Assembly: GCA_002389505.1 (NCBI GenBank)
Contig: DGPA01000019.1
Location: 76,040 to 140,039 of the forward strand
Length of the DNA stretch: 64,000 nt
From: Halieaceae bacterium UBA4452
GTDB lineage: Bacteria; Pseudomonadota; Gammaproteobacteria; Pseudomonadales; Halieaceae
Reading direction: 5' to 3'
Numbering within the stretch: position 1 is the first letter of the stretch; every line of letters begins with the position of its first letter. Below the pieces are notes generated by a model. It made no database searches, had not been told where the DNA came from, and saw nothing but the letters and a program-made list of their open reading frames with translations. Shown here piece by piece: positions 34,438 to 42,352 of this stretch. The position numbers and the translations under genes are program-made.

Positions 34438-35082
34438 TTAAACCGTGATGACTTTCAGCCCCAGCGCTGCATTGACGAACAAGCCTAACCAGATTAGCCA
34501 AACGTAGCGCCTGCAGTGATTGAGATGCTGAGTCATAGCCTGATCAGTTGCAGGCGTTGCGCCCTCAGTGGTCATTTTTATATAGGCGAGTACAAAGGGG
34601 CGTAGAGCGAAGCGCACCGCGATACCACAGGCTACAAGACCTGCAAAGATAACCATTTTCAGGGCGATATACGTGGGTAAACCCGATTGCCAGGTGATTA
34701 GGGCGGCGGCTGCGATGGCCGCTGCTAATAAGCAGCGCAGTATGAGATCGATTTGGGATAGCTTAGGCGTTGCAGCGTGATATAGGTGTTGCGCAACAAT
34801 CAGGCTCAACCAGATGAGGACCACTGCCCACACTATGAGGGCACTACTCGGCGGAAAAAGGGTACTCCAGTAGTTTGATGCCAAATGAAACCCCGAACCA
34901 AGAGTAATTGGCATGGCCAGTTTGGGACCCAGATCGCACTCTTGCAGTATGGCAAAAGCGGTTTGTCGTGCCTCCACACCCAAGTTGCCGCGGGTTATGT
35001 AACGACTGGCTAAAAATGTTCCCAGATCTCCTCCAAGCCAGTATACGAGTGCTAACACGTGGATATAAGTTAAGACGGTCAT
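34438..35082 (-). CDS. Small integral membrane protein, paralogue 2 of 3
   Basis: The 214 aa protein has about six membrane helices. Helix 1 carries I-H-V-L-A-L-V-Y-W-L-G-G-D-L-G-T-F, matching the proteins at 25082-25732 and 38515-39195. R-Y-I-T-R-G-N-L follows the first helix as R-Y-S-E-R-T-D-L does in paralogue 1, so these are true homologues. Function unknown; the conserved His in helix 1 could be a metal or haem ligand. It lies between the two paralogous unknown proteins. Confidence 0.65.
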   Translation of the reverse strand: MTVLTYIHVLALVYWLGGDLGTFLASRYITRGNLGVEARQTAFAILQECDLGPKLAMPITLGSGFHLASNYWSTLFPPSSALIVWAVVLIWLSLIVAQHLYHAATPKLSQIDLILRCLLAAAIAAAALITWQSGLPTYIALKMVIFAGLVACGIAVRFALRPFVLAYIKMTTEGATPATDQAMTQHLNHCRRYVWLIWLGLFVNAALGLKVITV

Positions 35083-35170
35083 TTGAGTTCATTTCCTTAT
35101 ATAACTATTCGGCGAAGGGATCCTGCGTCAGTTCATCCATGCTCGGTGCTCCCGTCGAATCAATGGCTAG

Positions 35171-35899
35171 TCAGGGAGTGGTATCCACATTCAGCTCAAT
35201 CAGCTCGTAACGGGTTTGCATATAACCCGCCGCACTGGCTCGTAGTAGAATGTAGTCGTCATCCGCTGTACACCACACGTCATACGGCGGGTGTTCTTCA
35301 GGTAGATTACCTGCAGTGCCCGTGACTTGAAAGTGCCGGGCCTCGAACGTCCCCGCGGCAACGGAAAGCGTTTCATTGCCCAAGTAAACGAGATCAAAAG
35401 CGGTGACGTAAAACAGGGGTCCAGTGGCGCCACGGTGATCGGGGGAGGTGAGGACTACATGCTCCAGGGCGTGTACGCCGGGGCCTTGCGCCAATGGATA
35501 GAGTCGCATTAACAGGGCGTCGCCAATAATGGGGTGTGCTTGGAGCCAGTCCACTCGCTGGGGCAATTCGATCCGTTGGCTTATGCGCCCATCTCGTTGG
35601 TTCTGGGTCTGGCACTCGGCATAACCCGAGGCAAAGTGCATCCAGCCTGAGCCTTCAAAGCGTTCGCCCACAGACAGCCTAACCGAGCAATCTAGCGGGC
35701 TAGAATCCTCGTGGCGCATGGCCAGGCAAACATCTCGGGTCACCTTGGGACTATCATCGATTTCGCAGTGGGCGAGCAGCACATCAGTTCCGTCGGGTTG
35801 TTGGCTCAGCGTAAACCACTCACGTCCACGAATGGCCCCCATTCGTTCGGGTTTTTGACTCGTGTATTCGATACTGCCTCTGATAACGCGGTGTGCCAT
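35171..35899 (-). CDS. Unknown conserved protein, paralogue 2 of 2
   Basis: The 242 aa protein is paralogous to 33667-34416, sharing D-H-R-G-A-T-G-P, Y-L-G-N-E-T-L-S-V-A-A-G-T-F-E-A-R-H-F and W-C-T-A-D-D-D-Y-I-L-L-R-A. It is apparently cytoplasmic and all-beta. AGAGG lies nine bases before ATG 35899; another ATG two codons upstream is possible. It is divergent from the amidase gene and upstream of the membrane-protein gene on the same strand. Confidence 0.62.
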   Translation of the reverse strand: MAHRVIRGSIEYTSQKPERMGAIRGREWFTLSQQPDGTDVLLAHCEIDDSPKVTRDVCLAMRHEDSSPLDCSVRLSVGERFEGSGWMHFASGYAECQTQNQRDGRISQRIELPQRVDWLQAHPIIGDALLMRLYPLAQGPGVHALEHVVLTSPDHRGATGPLFYVTAFDLVYLGNETLSVAAGTFEARHFQVTGTAGNLPEEHPPYDVWCTADDDYILLRASAAGYMQTRYELIELNVDTTP

Positions 35900-35995
35900 A
35901 TTCATTGACCTCTAGGTGGACTCGTTGAAGGTTATTTTTTCTAATGGTACAGTCATTTCGCATGCTATTTTTAACACTCGCAAAGCGGGGCGGCT

Positions 35996-36658
35996 ATGGA
36001 AAGCAGTGATCGGACCGCGCGCCAGATATATGCGCATCTCAAGAGTAACCCAAGCCGGTCTCGCTTTGGTTTTGGCGAACGGGGTATCTTGGTCAATGTG
36101 GACTTGCAAAAGGTCTATACCCGGACTGATTTATTCAAGACAGCCTATGAAACAGACCCCAATCAGCTGGCCCACATTAATCGTTTAGCGGCTGGCTTTC
36201 GTGCGCGGCATTGGCCGGTGGTGTGGACCTATGTCGCTTATATGAAGTCGGGTGAGGATTGCGGTATATGGGGCACCCGCACCGATACCCCCGACTCACT
36301 TCAAAACATAACATTTGGGACAGAACGGGCTGAATTTGACGATCGACTGGATATCGATCGTGACCGCGACGTTATTTATTGTAAAAAAATGCCGTCGGCT
36401 TTTTTTGAAACGGCGCTGCAGTCACTGTGCACCTGGCACAAGGTCGACACTGTGGTGCTGACTGGCGGATCAACCAGTGGCTGCATCCGCGCATCTGCCG
36501 TTGATTCTCTCTCTCGGGGTTATCGAACGATCGTCCCAGAACAATGTGTAGCTGATAAGCACGAGAGCTATCACTTCGCAAACCTCACTGACCTAGCGCT
36601 GAAATACGCGGATGTTGTCGACGTGGATGAGGTTGCGGACTGGTTGGCGGCAGACTGA
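35996..36658 (+). CDS. Isochorismatase-fold cysteine amidohydrolase
   Basis: The 220 aa protein has the complete family triad: D36 (V-N-V-D-L-Q), Lys130/131 (C-K-K-M-P-S-A-F) and C163 (T-G-G-S-T-S-G-C-I-R-A-S-A-V-D). The T-S-G-C-I-R-A-S loop is closest to N-carbamoylsarcosine amidase and maleamate-type hydrolases, which split an amide or carbamoyl group. It acts in the cytoplasm and needs no metal. It is followed after 16 bp by two PuuE-like deacetylase genes, so the three probably act on linked C-N substrates. The precise substrate is unknown. Confidence 0.85.
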   Translation: MESSDRTARQIYAHLKSNPSRSRFGFGERGILVNVDLQKVYTRTDLFKTAYETDPNQLAHINRLAAGFRARHWPVVWTYVAYMKSGEDCGIWGTRTDTPDSLQNITFGTERAEFDDRLDIDRDRDVIYCKKMPSAFFETALQSLCTWHKVDTVVLTGGSTSGCIRASAVDSLSRGYRTIVPEQCVADKHESYHFANLTDLALKYADVVDVDEVADWLAAD

Positions 36659-36674
36659 GCACCTATAGGTTTCC

Positions 36675-37586
36675 GTGTCTAAGACTGAGCTTAACCTTTA
36701 TTCCTACTGGTCCTGGGAGGAGCGCCCCCGAATCGAATGGCCAAATGGGGCGAAGCTTGCCTTTTGGGTGGCGCCCAATATTGAGTTTTATGAGCTGGAT
36801 CCACCAGAAAATCCTTTCAGAAAATCCTGGCCTCACCCCTATCCTCCAGTGCCTGGCTATAGTATCCGAGACTACGGTAATCGTGTTGGTCACCAACGGC
36901 AGATGGCGCTGCTCGATAAATACGGTATCCGCGGTTCTGTCAGCCTGTCAGCTGCATTGTGCCAGCACCACCCAGAAATCATTGCAATGTGTGTGGAACG
37001 CGATTGGGAGTTTTTCAGCCATGGCATCTACAATACCCGCTATACCTACGGCCTGAGTGAAGCGCAAGAGCGAGCTATGATCGAAGACGCTATGACAACC
37101 ATCGAGCGCGCCACGGGTAAACGACCCGTTGGATACCTTGCGCCTGCCCTTTCCCACTCAGAACATACGATAGATCTTTTCGCTGAGGCTGGGGGCTTGT
37201 ATACCTGTGACCTGTTCCACGACGATCAACCAACACCCGTTATTACCCGCAGCGGCCAGCGTTTCGTATCCGTTCCCTATTCGTTAGAGTTAAATGACAC
37301 GATTGCTTATGTTGTGCAGCGAATGGAGCCGAGGCGATACGGGCACATTATTCGGCGCGCATTCGATGAATTACTGCGGGAAGGTGCGGAGAAGGGTACC
37401 GTCATGTGCATTCCTACGCACAACTATCAGGTCGGCTGCCCCCATCGATTGCGTGCATTCGAGGAAGCCCTCGAGTACATCACCGACCATGATGATGTGT
37501 GGGTAGCTACGGGGAGCGAGATTGCTGAGTTCTATCTGGAGCATTATTACGACGACGCACTTGCTGCAATGAAGGTGGTCGAGTGA
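36675..37586 (+). CDS. PuuE-like polysaccharide deacetylase family protein 1
   Basis: The 303 aa protein begins at a GTG and has the NodB-type barrel of the PuuE/allantoinase branch: I-E-W-P-N-G-A-K-L-A-F-W-V, R-D-Y-G-N-R-V-G near residue 66, R-G-S-V-S-L-S-A-A-L-C near residue 88, F-F-S-H-G-I-Y-N-T-R and C-I-P-T-H-N-Y-Q-V-G. This branch acts on small amides such as allantoin, or on formamide-like bonds, rather than on polysaccharides. It differs from the next gene product, with which it overlaps by 4 bp, but shares R-D-Y-G-N-R-V-G with it. Confidence 0.82.
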   Translation: MSKTELNLYSYWSWEERPRIEWPNGAKLAFWVAPNIEFYELDPPENPFRKSWPHPYPPVPGYSIRDYGNRVGHQRQMALLDKYGIRGSVSLSAALCQHHPEIIAMCVERDWEFFSHGIYNTRYTYGLSEAQERAMIEDAMTTIERATGKRPVGYLAPALSHSEHTIDLFAEAGGLYTCDLFHDDQPTPVITRSGQRFVSVPYSLELNDTIAYVVQRMEPRRYGHIIRRAFDELLREGAEKGTVMCIPTHNYQVGCPHRLRAFEEALEYITDHDDVWVATGSEIAEFYLEHYYDDALAAMKVVE

Positions 37587-38506
37587 CGAACAGGTTTTTA
37601 ACCTATGATCGCCGCCATTATGGTATGGACCATGACCGCTATAAATGGTCGATGTTGCAGGACCGACCCTCGGTACGCTGGCCCGGCGATAAACCACTGG
37701 CGCTATGGATAAATATCAGCATCCAGCATTTCCCGCTATCGGGATCTAAGCCCACTGTGCCGCCGCCCGGTGCGCTGACCATGCCCTATCCAGATCTGCG
37801 CCATTACACGCTCCGAGACTATGGCAACCGAGTGGGGATATATCGCTTACTACGGGCCTTGGAAGAGGTGGACGCCACATTTTCGATAGCAGTATCGGGG
37901 CAGCTAGGTGAGCGCTATCCAAAGCTTATGCGACGGCTGGCGACATCGGATAGTGAATGGCTGGGACATGGATGGAATATGAATTGTATCCATGCGGGTG
38001 CGGTGGACGTCGACGAGGAGCGCCACTGGATCAAGAACACCAAAGAGTTGTTAACGCAGTACAGTCCTCACCCTGTTCTGGGTTGGTTGAGCCCCGGTCG
38101 TTTGCAAACAGCCAACACGCCCGAGCTATTGGCGGAGCAGGGCGTCAGCTTTCATTGTGATTGGGTCAACGATGAATTGCCCTATATCTTTAATACGCAC
38201 CACGGGGCTATGACGTGTTTACCGTCCTGTCTCGAGCTGGATGATGTGTTTGTGCTGACACAGAATTTGCACAGCGAGGACAGTTATCAGCAGCAAATCA
38301 TCGACGCGGCGGATTTACTCATTGATGAGGCGCGCGAACTAGGTGCTGGCAGGTTGCTGAGTCTCAACCTGCATCCGTGGTTGGTAGGACAGCCCCATCG
38401 CATTGGGGTCATTCGAGATATCCTCAAGGCGCTACTCAATGCGCGTGGAGATGCCATTTGGAATGCTGGGCCCTCACAAATTATCAGCGCCGCAATGGCG
38501 TCATAG
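37583..38506 (+). CDS. PuuE-like polysaccharide deacetylase family protein 2
   Basis: The 307 aa paralogue starts with a GTG overlapping the preceding stop (GTGA). It has V-R-W-P-G-D-K-P-L-A-L-W, R-D-Y-G-N-R-V-G-I-Y-R, A-T-F-S-I-A-V-S-G, W-L-G-H-G-W-N and L-N-L-H-P-W-L-V-G-Q-P-H-R. The two tandem copies have diverged, so they may form a heteromer or act in sequence. It ends 8 bp from the convergent membrane-protein gene. Confidence 0.8.
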   Translation: MTNRFLTYDRRHYGMDHDRYKWSMLQDRPSVRWPGDKPLALWINISIQHFPLSGSKPTVPPPGALTMPYPDLRHYTLRDYGNRVGIYRLLRALEEVDATFSIAVSGQLGERYPKLMRRLATSDSEWLGHGWNMNCIHAGAVDVDEERHWIKNTKELLTQYSPHPVLGWLSPGRLQTANTPELLAEQGVSFHCDWVNDELPYIFNTHHGAMTCLPSCLELDDVFVLTQNLHSEDSYQQQIIDAADLLIDEARELGAGRLLSLNLHPWLVGQPHRIGVIRDILKALLNARGDAIWNAGPSQIISAAMAS

Positions 38507-38514
38507 GTTGGGCT

Positions 38515-39195
38515 TCACACCGCCTTGGTGGCGCCAAAAAAAGCGACGCTAGCAATGGTAACCCAATACACATAGGCGAGACGTTTACCCACCACCAAGC
38601 TGTTTTCAAGGCGAGTTTCCACCTCTGCATTTGGTCCCTCGGCGAGCACTCGGAACATGGCTGTCCACTCTCGCATAATAAAGCGCAGTTTTAGACCTAT
38701 CATTAGGGTGCCGCTGTAGAGCAGAATTTTGATCGAAAACCAATACTGCCCGGGACCCACGTTGAAGGGGCCAAAGCCCGCCAAAGATGCGAGAGACGCA
38801 AGCAACAGTGCGGGAATGAGAACAAATCGGACTTTTTCGTCATAAAGGGTGAGGCTGATGCCGAAGTCTGTTTCGCGATGAAAGTATGCCGAGATACATA
38901 ACGCGAGCCAGCACAGTGATAATACCCATACCCAGACAAGGAACCAGCCCCCGTAGGGTTGCACTCCCCAGTGATGACCCATGTGTAAGCCCAGTGGCAG
39001 CAGGCTGATAATGCCAATGCGTGCGAGGATATCGATATGGTAAGCCGTCTGCATATGCCGGCGCCGTTCTTCCATAGACAAGTGTCGGTTAATAACGTGC
39101 GTTGAGGTGTTGAACACCCCCCATTCGCCACCTAACCAATACACCATGGCCATGATGTGCAGCCATTTGAGCACTGCCAGTTCTGTTATTCCCAT
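38515..39195 (-). CDS. Small integral membrane protein, paralogue 3 of 3
   Basis: The 226 aa protein has about six membrane helices. L-K-W-L-H-I-M-A-M-V-Y-W-L-G-G-E-W-G-V-F in helix 1 matches the helix-1 motif of the other two copies. The first helix is followed by a loop with H-V-I-N-R-H-L-S. AGGAG lies 10 bases before ATG 39195; 39240 would add a polar leader. Like the other copies it sits near enzymes of the accessory region, after the nitrilase-fold gene on the same strand (178-bp gap). Function unknown. Confidence 0.65.
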   Translation of the reverse strand: MGITELAVLKWLHIMAMVYWLGGEWGVFNTSTHVINRHLSMEERRRHMQTAYHIDILARIGIISLLPLGLHMGHHWGVQPYGGWFLVWVWVLSLCWLALCISAYFHRETDFGISLTLYDEKVRFVLIPALLLASLASLAGFGPFNVGPGQYWFSIKILLYSGTLMIGLKLRFIMREWTAMFRVLAEGPNAEVETRLENSLVVGKRLAYVYWVTIASVAFFGATKAV

Positions 39196-39373
39196 GATGA
39201 AGGGCTCCTGTTGATCACTTGCTGTTAAGTCGCGTGGCACCGAGTCGGTTGATTTTTTTGGCGCTGTATTGAGCCATGACTCGCCGTCATTTTCACATCG
39301 ATGGGTACACCACCCTTGCTGCTCGCACTTTATTGTACGTAATCAGACCGAGAGTTACATCGATGGACATAAA

Positions 39374-40435
39374 TTACATCATCCCCTCTTTCACCAAATG
39401 ATTAATAACGTCTTGTTGCACTGACATGAAATGCTGTCGGTCCGGGGTTTTCACAGCACCTTGCTCATCTAAGAGATTATTTGCCGGGTAGTGACTGGCT
39501 GTCGCATAGCTGTCAGCAAACAGGGAGGGTCGTTGCCGCGCCAGCATATTAGTCATAGCGGGTTGACGACGTGCATCCCTAAGGCGTTCGATGTCGATAC
39601 AGCTATTGGCGACCATTGATTCGCCGCAATAGGCCTCCGCCATGACTTGGCCACGGTAGTCAACCACCTGAGAGTGGCCTTGTGTCGAATTTTCTGGGAC
39701 CGGTGAGCCGGTGATGGCTGAGGTATTCGCGGAAATGACGTAGCACATGTTTTCGTAGGCTCGGGCCCGTTTGGCAATATTTTTGGCGGTGAGTTGTGGG
39801 CTACCGACTTCACTGGAGGAGTGCAGAATAACTTCAGCACCCTTGAGCGAGTGGGCTCGTGTTATCTCGGGATAGAGTATTTCCTCCGAGGCAACACAGG
39901 CCAATCTACCCAATGGGGTATCGACTACTGGAAACAAGGCGTCGGGGCCATAGATGTCTAGGTAGCGAGACAGTACATCATGGGGTGTGGGGGCAAACAT
40001 GGACACCAGTCGGCGATAACGCAGGATGACCTCACCGCTGTCGTCAACGACAAAGCTAGTTTGAAAATACAGTTCAGGGAAGTGGGGGTCTATCTCGTAG
40101 GCATTACCAGAAAGGTAAATGGCGTTGCTCTGTGCAATACGTCCTAAGTGCTGGTATTCAGGACCATCAATGGCGATGCAGGCCTTGTCGCGCCATCCTT
40201 GAATGCTCTCTCCCATGGGGAAACCGGTAAGAAAGTATTCGGGAAGCACCACGAGACGCACCGGATGACCGCTAAAGGTGGCGATAAAGGCCTTGCTGCC
40301 TTTGATCATGGTATTCACACGGTCTAAGGTTGCCATCATTGTCGTCTCAACCGCGGCGCGGTCAGACAGGGCATTCACCGCTGTACAGTTCATTTGCAGT
40401 GCCAGCGCCGCATAGGGTGGTTCTATCGTTTTCAT
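39374..40435 (-). CDS. Nitrilase-superfamily protein lacking the usual catalytic Cys and Lys
   Basis: The 353 aa protein has the nitrilase alpha-beta-beta-alpha pattern. The catalytic Glu is present (E66, V-L-P-E-Y-F), but the Lys position reads Arg (R142 in L-R-Y-R-R-L) and the Cys position reads Ser (S183 in V-A-S-E-E-I-L-Y-P-E), six residues before the conserved Pro. A Cys occurs at 180, three residues away. The fold is otherwise intact, including S-S-S-E-V-G-S and A-R-A-Y-E-N. It may use another nucleophile or be a non-catalytic partner. GGAG lies before the ATG, which overlaps the upstream DUF1330 stop. Confidence 0.78.
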   Translation of the reverse strand: MKTIEPPYAALALQMNCTAVNALSDRAAVETTMMATLDRVNTMIKGSKAFIATFSGHPVRLVVLPEYFLTGFPMGESIQGWRDKACIAIDGPEYQHLGRIAQSNAIYLSGNAYEIDPHFPELYFQTSFVVDDSGEVILRYRRLVSMFAPTPHDVLSRYLDIYGPDALFPVVDTPLGRLACVASEEILYPEITRAHSLKGAEVILHSSSEVGSPQLTAKNIAKRARAYENMCYVISANTSAITGSPVPENSTQGHSQVVDYRGQVMAEAYCGESMVANSCIDIERLRDARRQPAMTNMLARQRPSLFADSYATASHYPANNLLDEQGAVKTPDRQHFMSVQQDVINHLVKEGMM

Positions 40436-40737
40436 TCGAGTGTCTCCTGCTCGATGCCCTCGACCAAGGTCACCCTGAAAGACCCCGTGCCGGCTCGGAG
40501 CGGCTTGAGAGCGGCGTACTCTTCACTGAACCAAAACGCCCGAGCGGCCGCCATGGACGGCCAGTGGTGTATCACTATACGTTGTTCACCCCAATCGCCC
40601 TCAAGGCTTTCTTGGTCGCCCCCTAAAACAAGATAGGTTCCGCCATAGCGGGCAACCACGGCGGGAACGGCACGGGCATAGGCTGCAAAGTGTTTAGGCT
40701 GAGTGAGGGTGGCTTCGACAAGGATATAGGCGGACAT
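40432..40737 (-). CDS. DUF1330 family protein
   Basis: The 101 aa protein has the DUF1330 dimeric alpha-beta barrel pattern: Y-I-L-V-E-A-T-L-T, Y-G-G-T-Y-L-V-L-G-G near residue 31, I-V-I-H-H-W-P-S and A-R-A-F-W-F-S-E-E-Y near residue 66. The role is unknown; the fold is seen in small isomerases and monooxygenases. A perfect AGGAGGTG sits before ATG 40737. It overlaps the nitrilase-fold gene by 4 bp and lies 40 bp from the next gene upstream, so all four genes from the symporter on may be one operon. Confidence 0.8.
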   Translation of the reverse strand: MSAYILVEATLTQPKHFAAYARAVPAVVARYGGTYLVLGGDQESLEGDWGEQRIVIHHWPSMAAARAFWFSEEYAALKPLRAGTGSFRVTLVEGIEQETLE

Positions 40738-40777
40738 GTTGCACCTCCTGCAGGGCGTTGATCAGTTTTTATAGTAT

Positions 40778-42352
40778 TCAGCTGCGACTATCTAGACCGA
40801 GGACTCCCGGATTTATAATGCCCTGAGGATCGAGGGTTATCTTGAGCGCGTCCACTAAGCGCCCTGACTCAGGCCGTAGCGCGTCACGATAATGATAGGC
40901 TCGACCCAGCTGAAAGTGAGACGTGCCACGCGCTGAGCATAGCGTGGCAATAGCGGCTTTAATGGTGTTGACGACTTCCCAAGCCCCCGGCGCCGCCGCA
41001 TGGCGTGGCAATTTGGCAAGATGACTAGGCTCGAGACTGTGTTCATGGAGCACATTCAACGCATCGGGCCAAAAAAAGACGGGTTCGATCAACGTCATTT
41101 GCTGGCTTACTGTGGTAATTAGATAACCCGTCTCTATGTCAAATCGATCCATAGCGTCTCGGTGAGCGGTGAAAATAGTCTCGATGGCCGTTAACGTGGC
41201 TTGGGCCGCCGAGTGTGGCACGAGGGTATGTACAGGTAGCCACCGTTCGCCACTCGCCCCGACCATGTTATTCACTGGGCCGAAGGGATTGGCGGCCAGC
41301 AGGCGCGGAATACTATCGGGTAATTGTTCACCGCCATGGCGTGCACTGAGCTGGCAAATAGCTTCTGCCTGATACTCAGCCTCACTGTCGCAACGCCCCT
41401 CACTGATCGCGGAGAAAGACCAATTCACGTTATCCATGAAACGTCGGCCGGTGATGGCCACCTTGGCCCCAGAGATAATCTTTTCTTTCAGCGAGCCGCC
41501 CGCCTTAATGACGCCCGACAGTTGACTGACATCAGCCGCAAGGCTGGCCCGCTTCATGCGTTGCCCTTGCAGGTAGGGGTCAAAACCAAAGCACTCACTG
41601 GCCAGTGATCGTCGCGATATATCAGCCATAGCGGCCATCATTGAAGGGGCGTCAGGAAACGCAAAACTCGTAAAGGCCTTGGCCCCGGCCACAGGTATGA
41701 GAGGCAGAGTTGCCGTAACCTTAATGCCCAAAGCTCCGCAGTCGCCTATGAATAATCCAGTCATGTCGGGGCCAAAATATCGAGTGAAGGGCTGTCCATT
41801 GCGCTGGCTATTGCTGCCTGTAAGCAGCACTTCCCCCGTGCCGGTAACGACACCTAGACCTAAGATCGAGTCGCCAGCGGTTCCGTGATAACCGCTCCCC
41901 CAAAAGACACCGTTTTGTGAAAGACCGCCACCAACGGTGGCCTGACTTCCAGAGAGGGTACCCCAAAAAGGCGTTCTCAAGCCTAAGGGTGCCAGCGTCT
42001 GATGGAGCATAGACCACGTCACGCCAGCCTCTACTGTAACGTAGGCATCCTCCGTATTGACCTCGATGATACGGTTCATGCTACTCATATCGAGGAGCAG
42101 GCCCTGCTCGTGATCGGCTAGATATCCGGCGGTGTAGCTCATACCCCCACCGCGGGTGATCAGTGCTGTTTTTGTCCTTAGACACACCTTCACTAGCGCT
42201 TGTATATCTGTGGTACAGCTCGGTCGAATGACGGCCAAAGCCGGGGTTCCCTTGCCGAACACATCGTGGGCAAAGAGATTAACTACATGGGGATCAGTGT
42301 GAATAGCCGATGCGGGCAGCACTGCATTTAGGGACTCTATTACTGCGCTCAT
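40778..42352 (-). CDS. FAD-binding oxidase, vanillyl-alcohol oxidase/GlcD type
   Basis: The 524 aa flavoprotein has an FAD_binding_4 domain (P-S-C-T-T-D-I-Q-A-L-V near residue 45, T-R-G-G-G-M-S-Y-T, Q-A-T-V-G-G-G-L-S-Q-N-G, G-D-S-I-L-G-L-G-V-V). The cap domain ends A-L-K-I-T-L-D-P-Q-G-I-I-N-P-G-V-L, typical of the p-cresol methylhydroxylase and lactate/glycolate oxidase families. It should oxidise an alcohol or a hydroxyacid. Its ATG directly follows the symporter stop (TAAATG), so it is coupled to that gene. Confidence 0.85.
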   Translation of the reverse strand: MSAVIESLNAVLPASAIHTDPHVVNLFAHDVFGKGTPALAVIRPSCTTDIQALVKVCLRTKTALITRGGGMSYTAGYLADHEQGLLLDMSSMNRIIEVNTEDAYVTVEAGVTWSMLHQTLAPLGLRTPFWGTLSGSQATVGGGLSQNGVFWGSGYHGTAGDSILGLGVVTGTGEVLLTGSNSQRNGQPFTRYFGPDMTGLFIGDCGALGIKVTATLPLIPVAGAKAFTSFAFPDAPSMMAAMADISRRSLASECFGFDPYLQGQRMKRASLAADVSQLSGVIKAGGSLKEKIISGAKVAITGRRFMDNVNWSFSAISEGRCDSEAEYQAEAICQLSARHGGEQLPDSIPRLLAANPFGPVNNMVGASGERWLPVHTLVPHSAAQATLTAIETIFTAHRDAMDRFDIETGYLITTVSQQMTLIEPVFFWPDALNVLHEHSLEPSHLAKLPRHAAAPGAWEVVNTIKAAIATLCSARGTSHFQLGRAYHYRDALRPESGRLVDALKITLDPQGIINPGVLGLDSRS

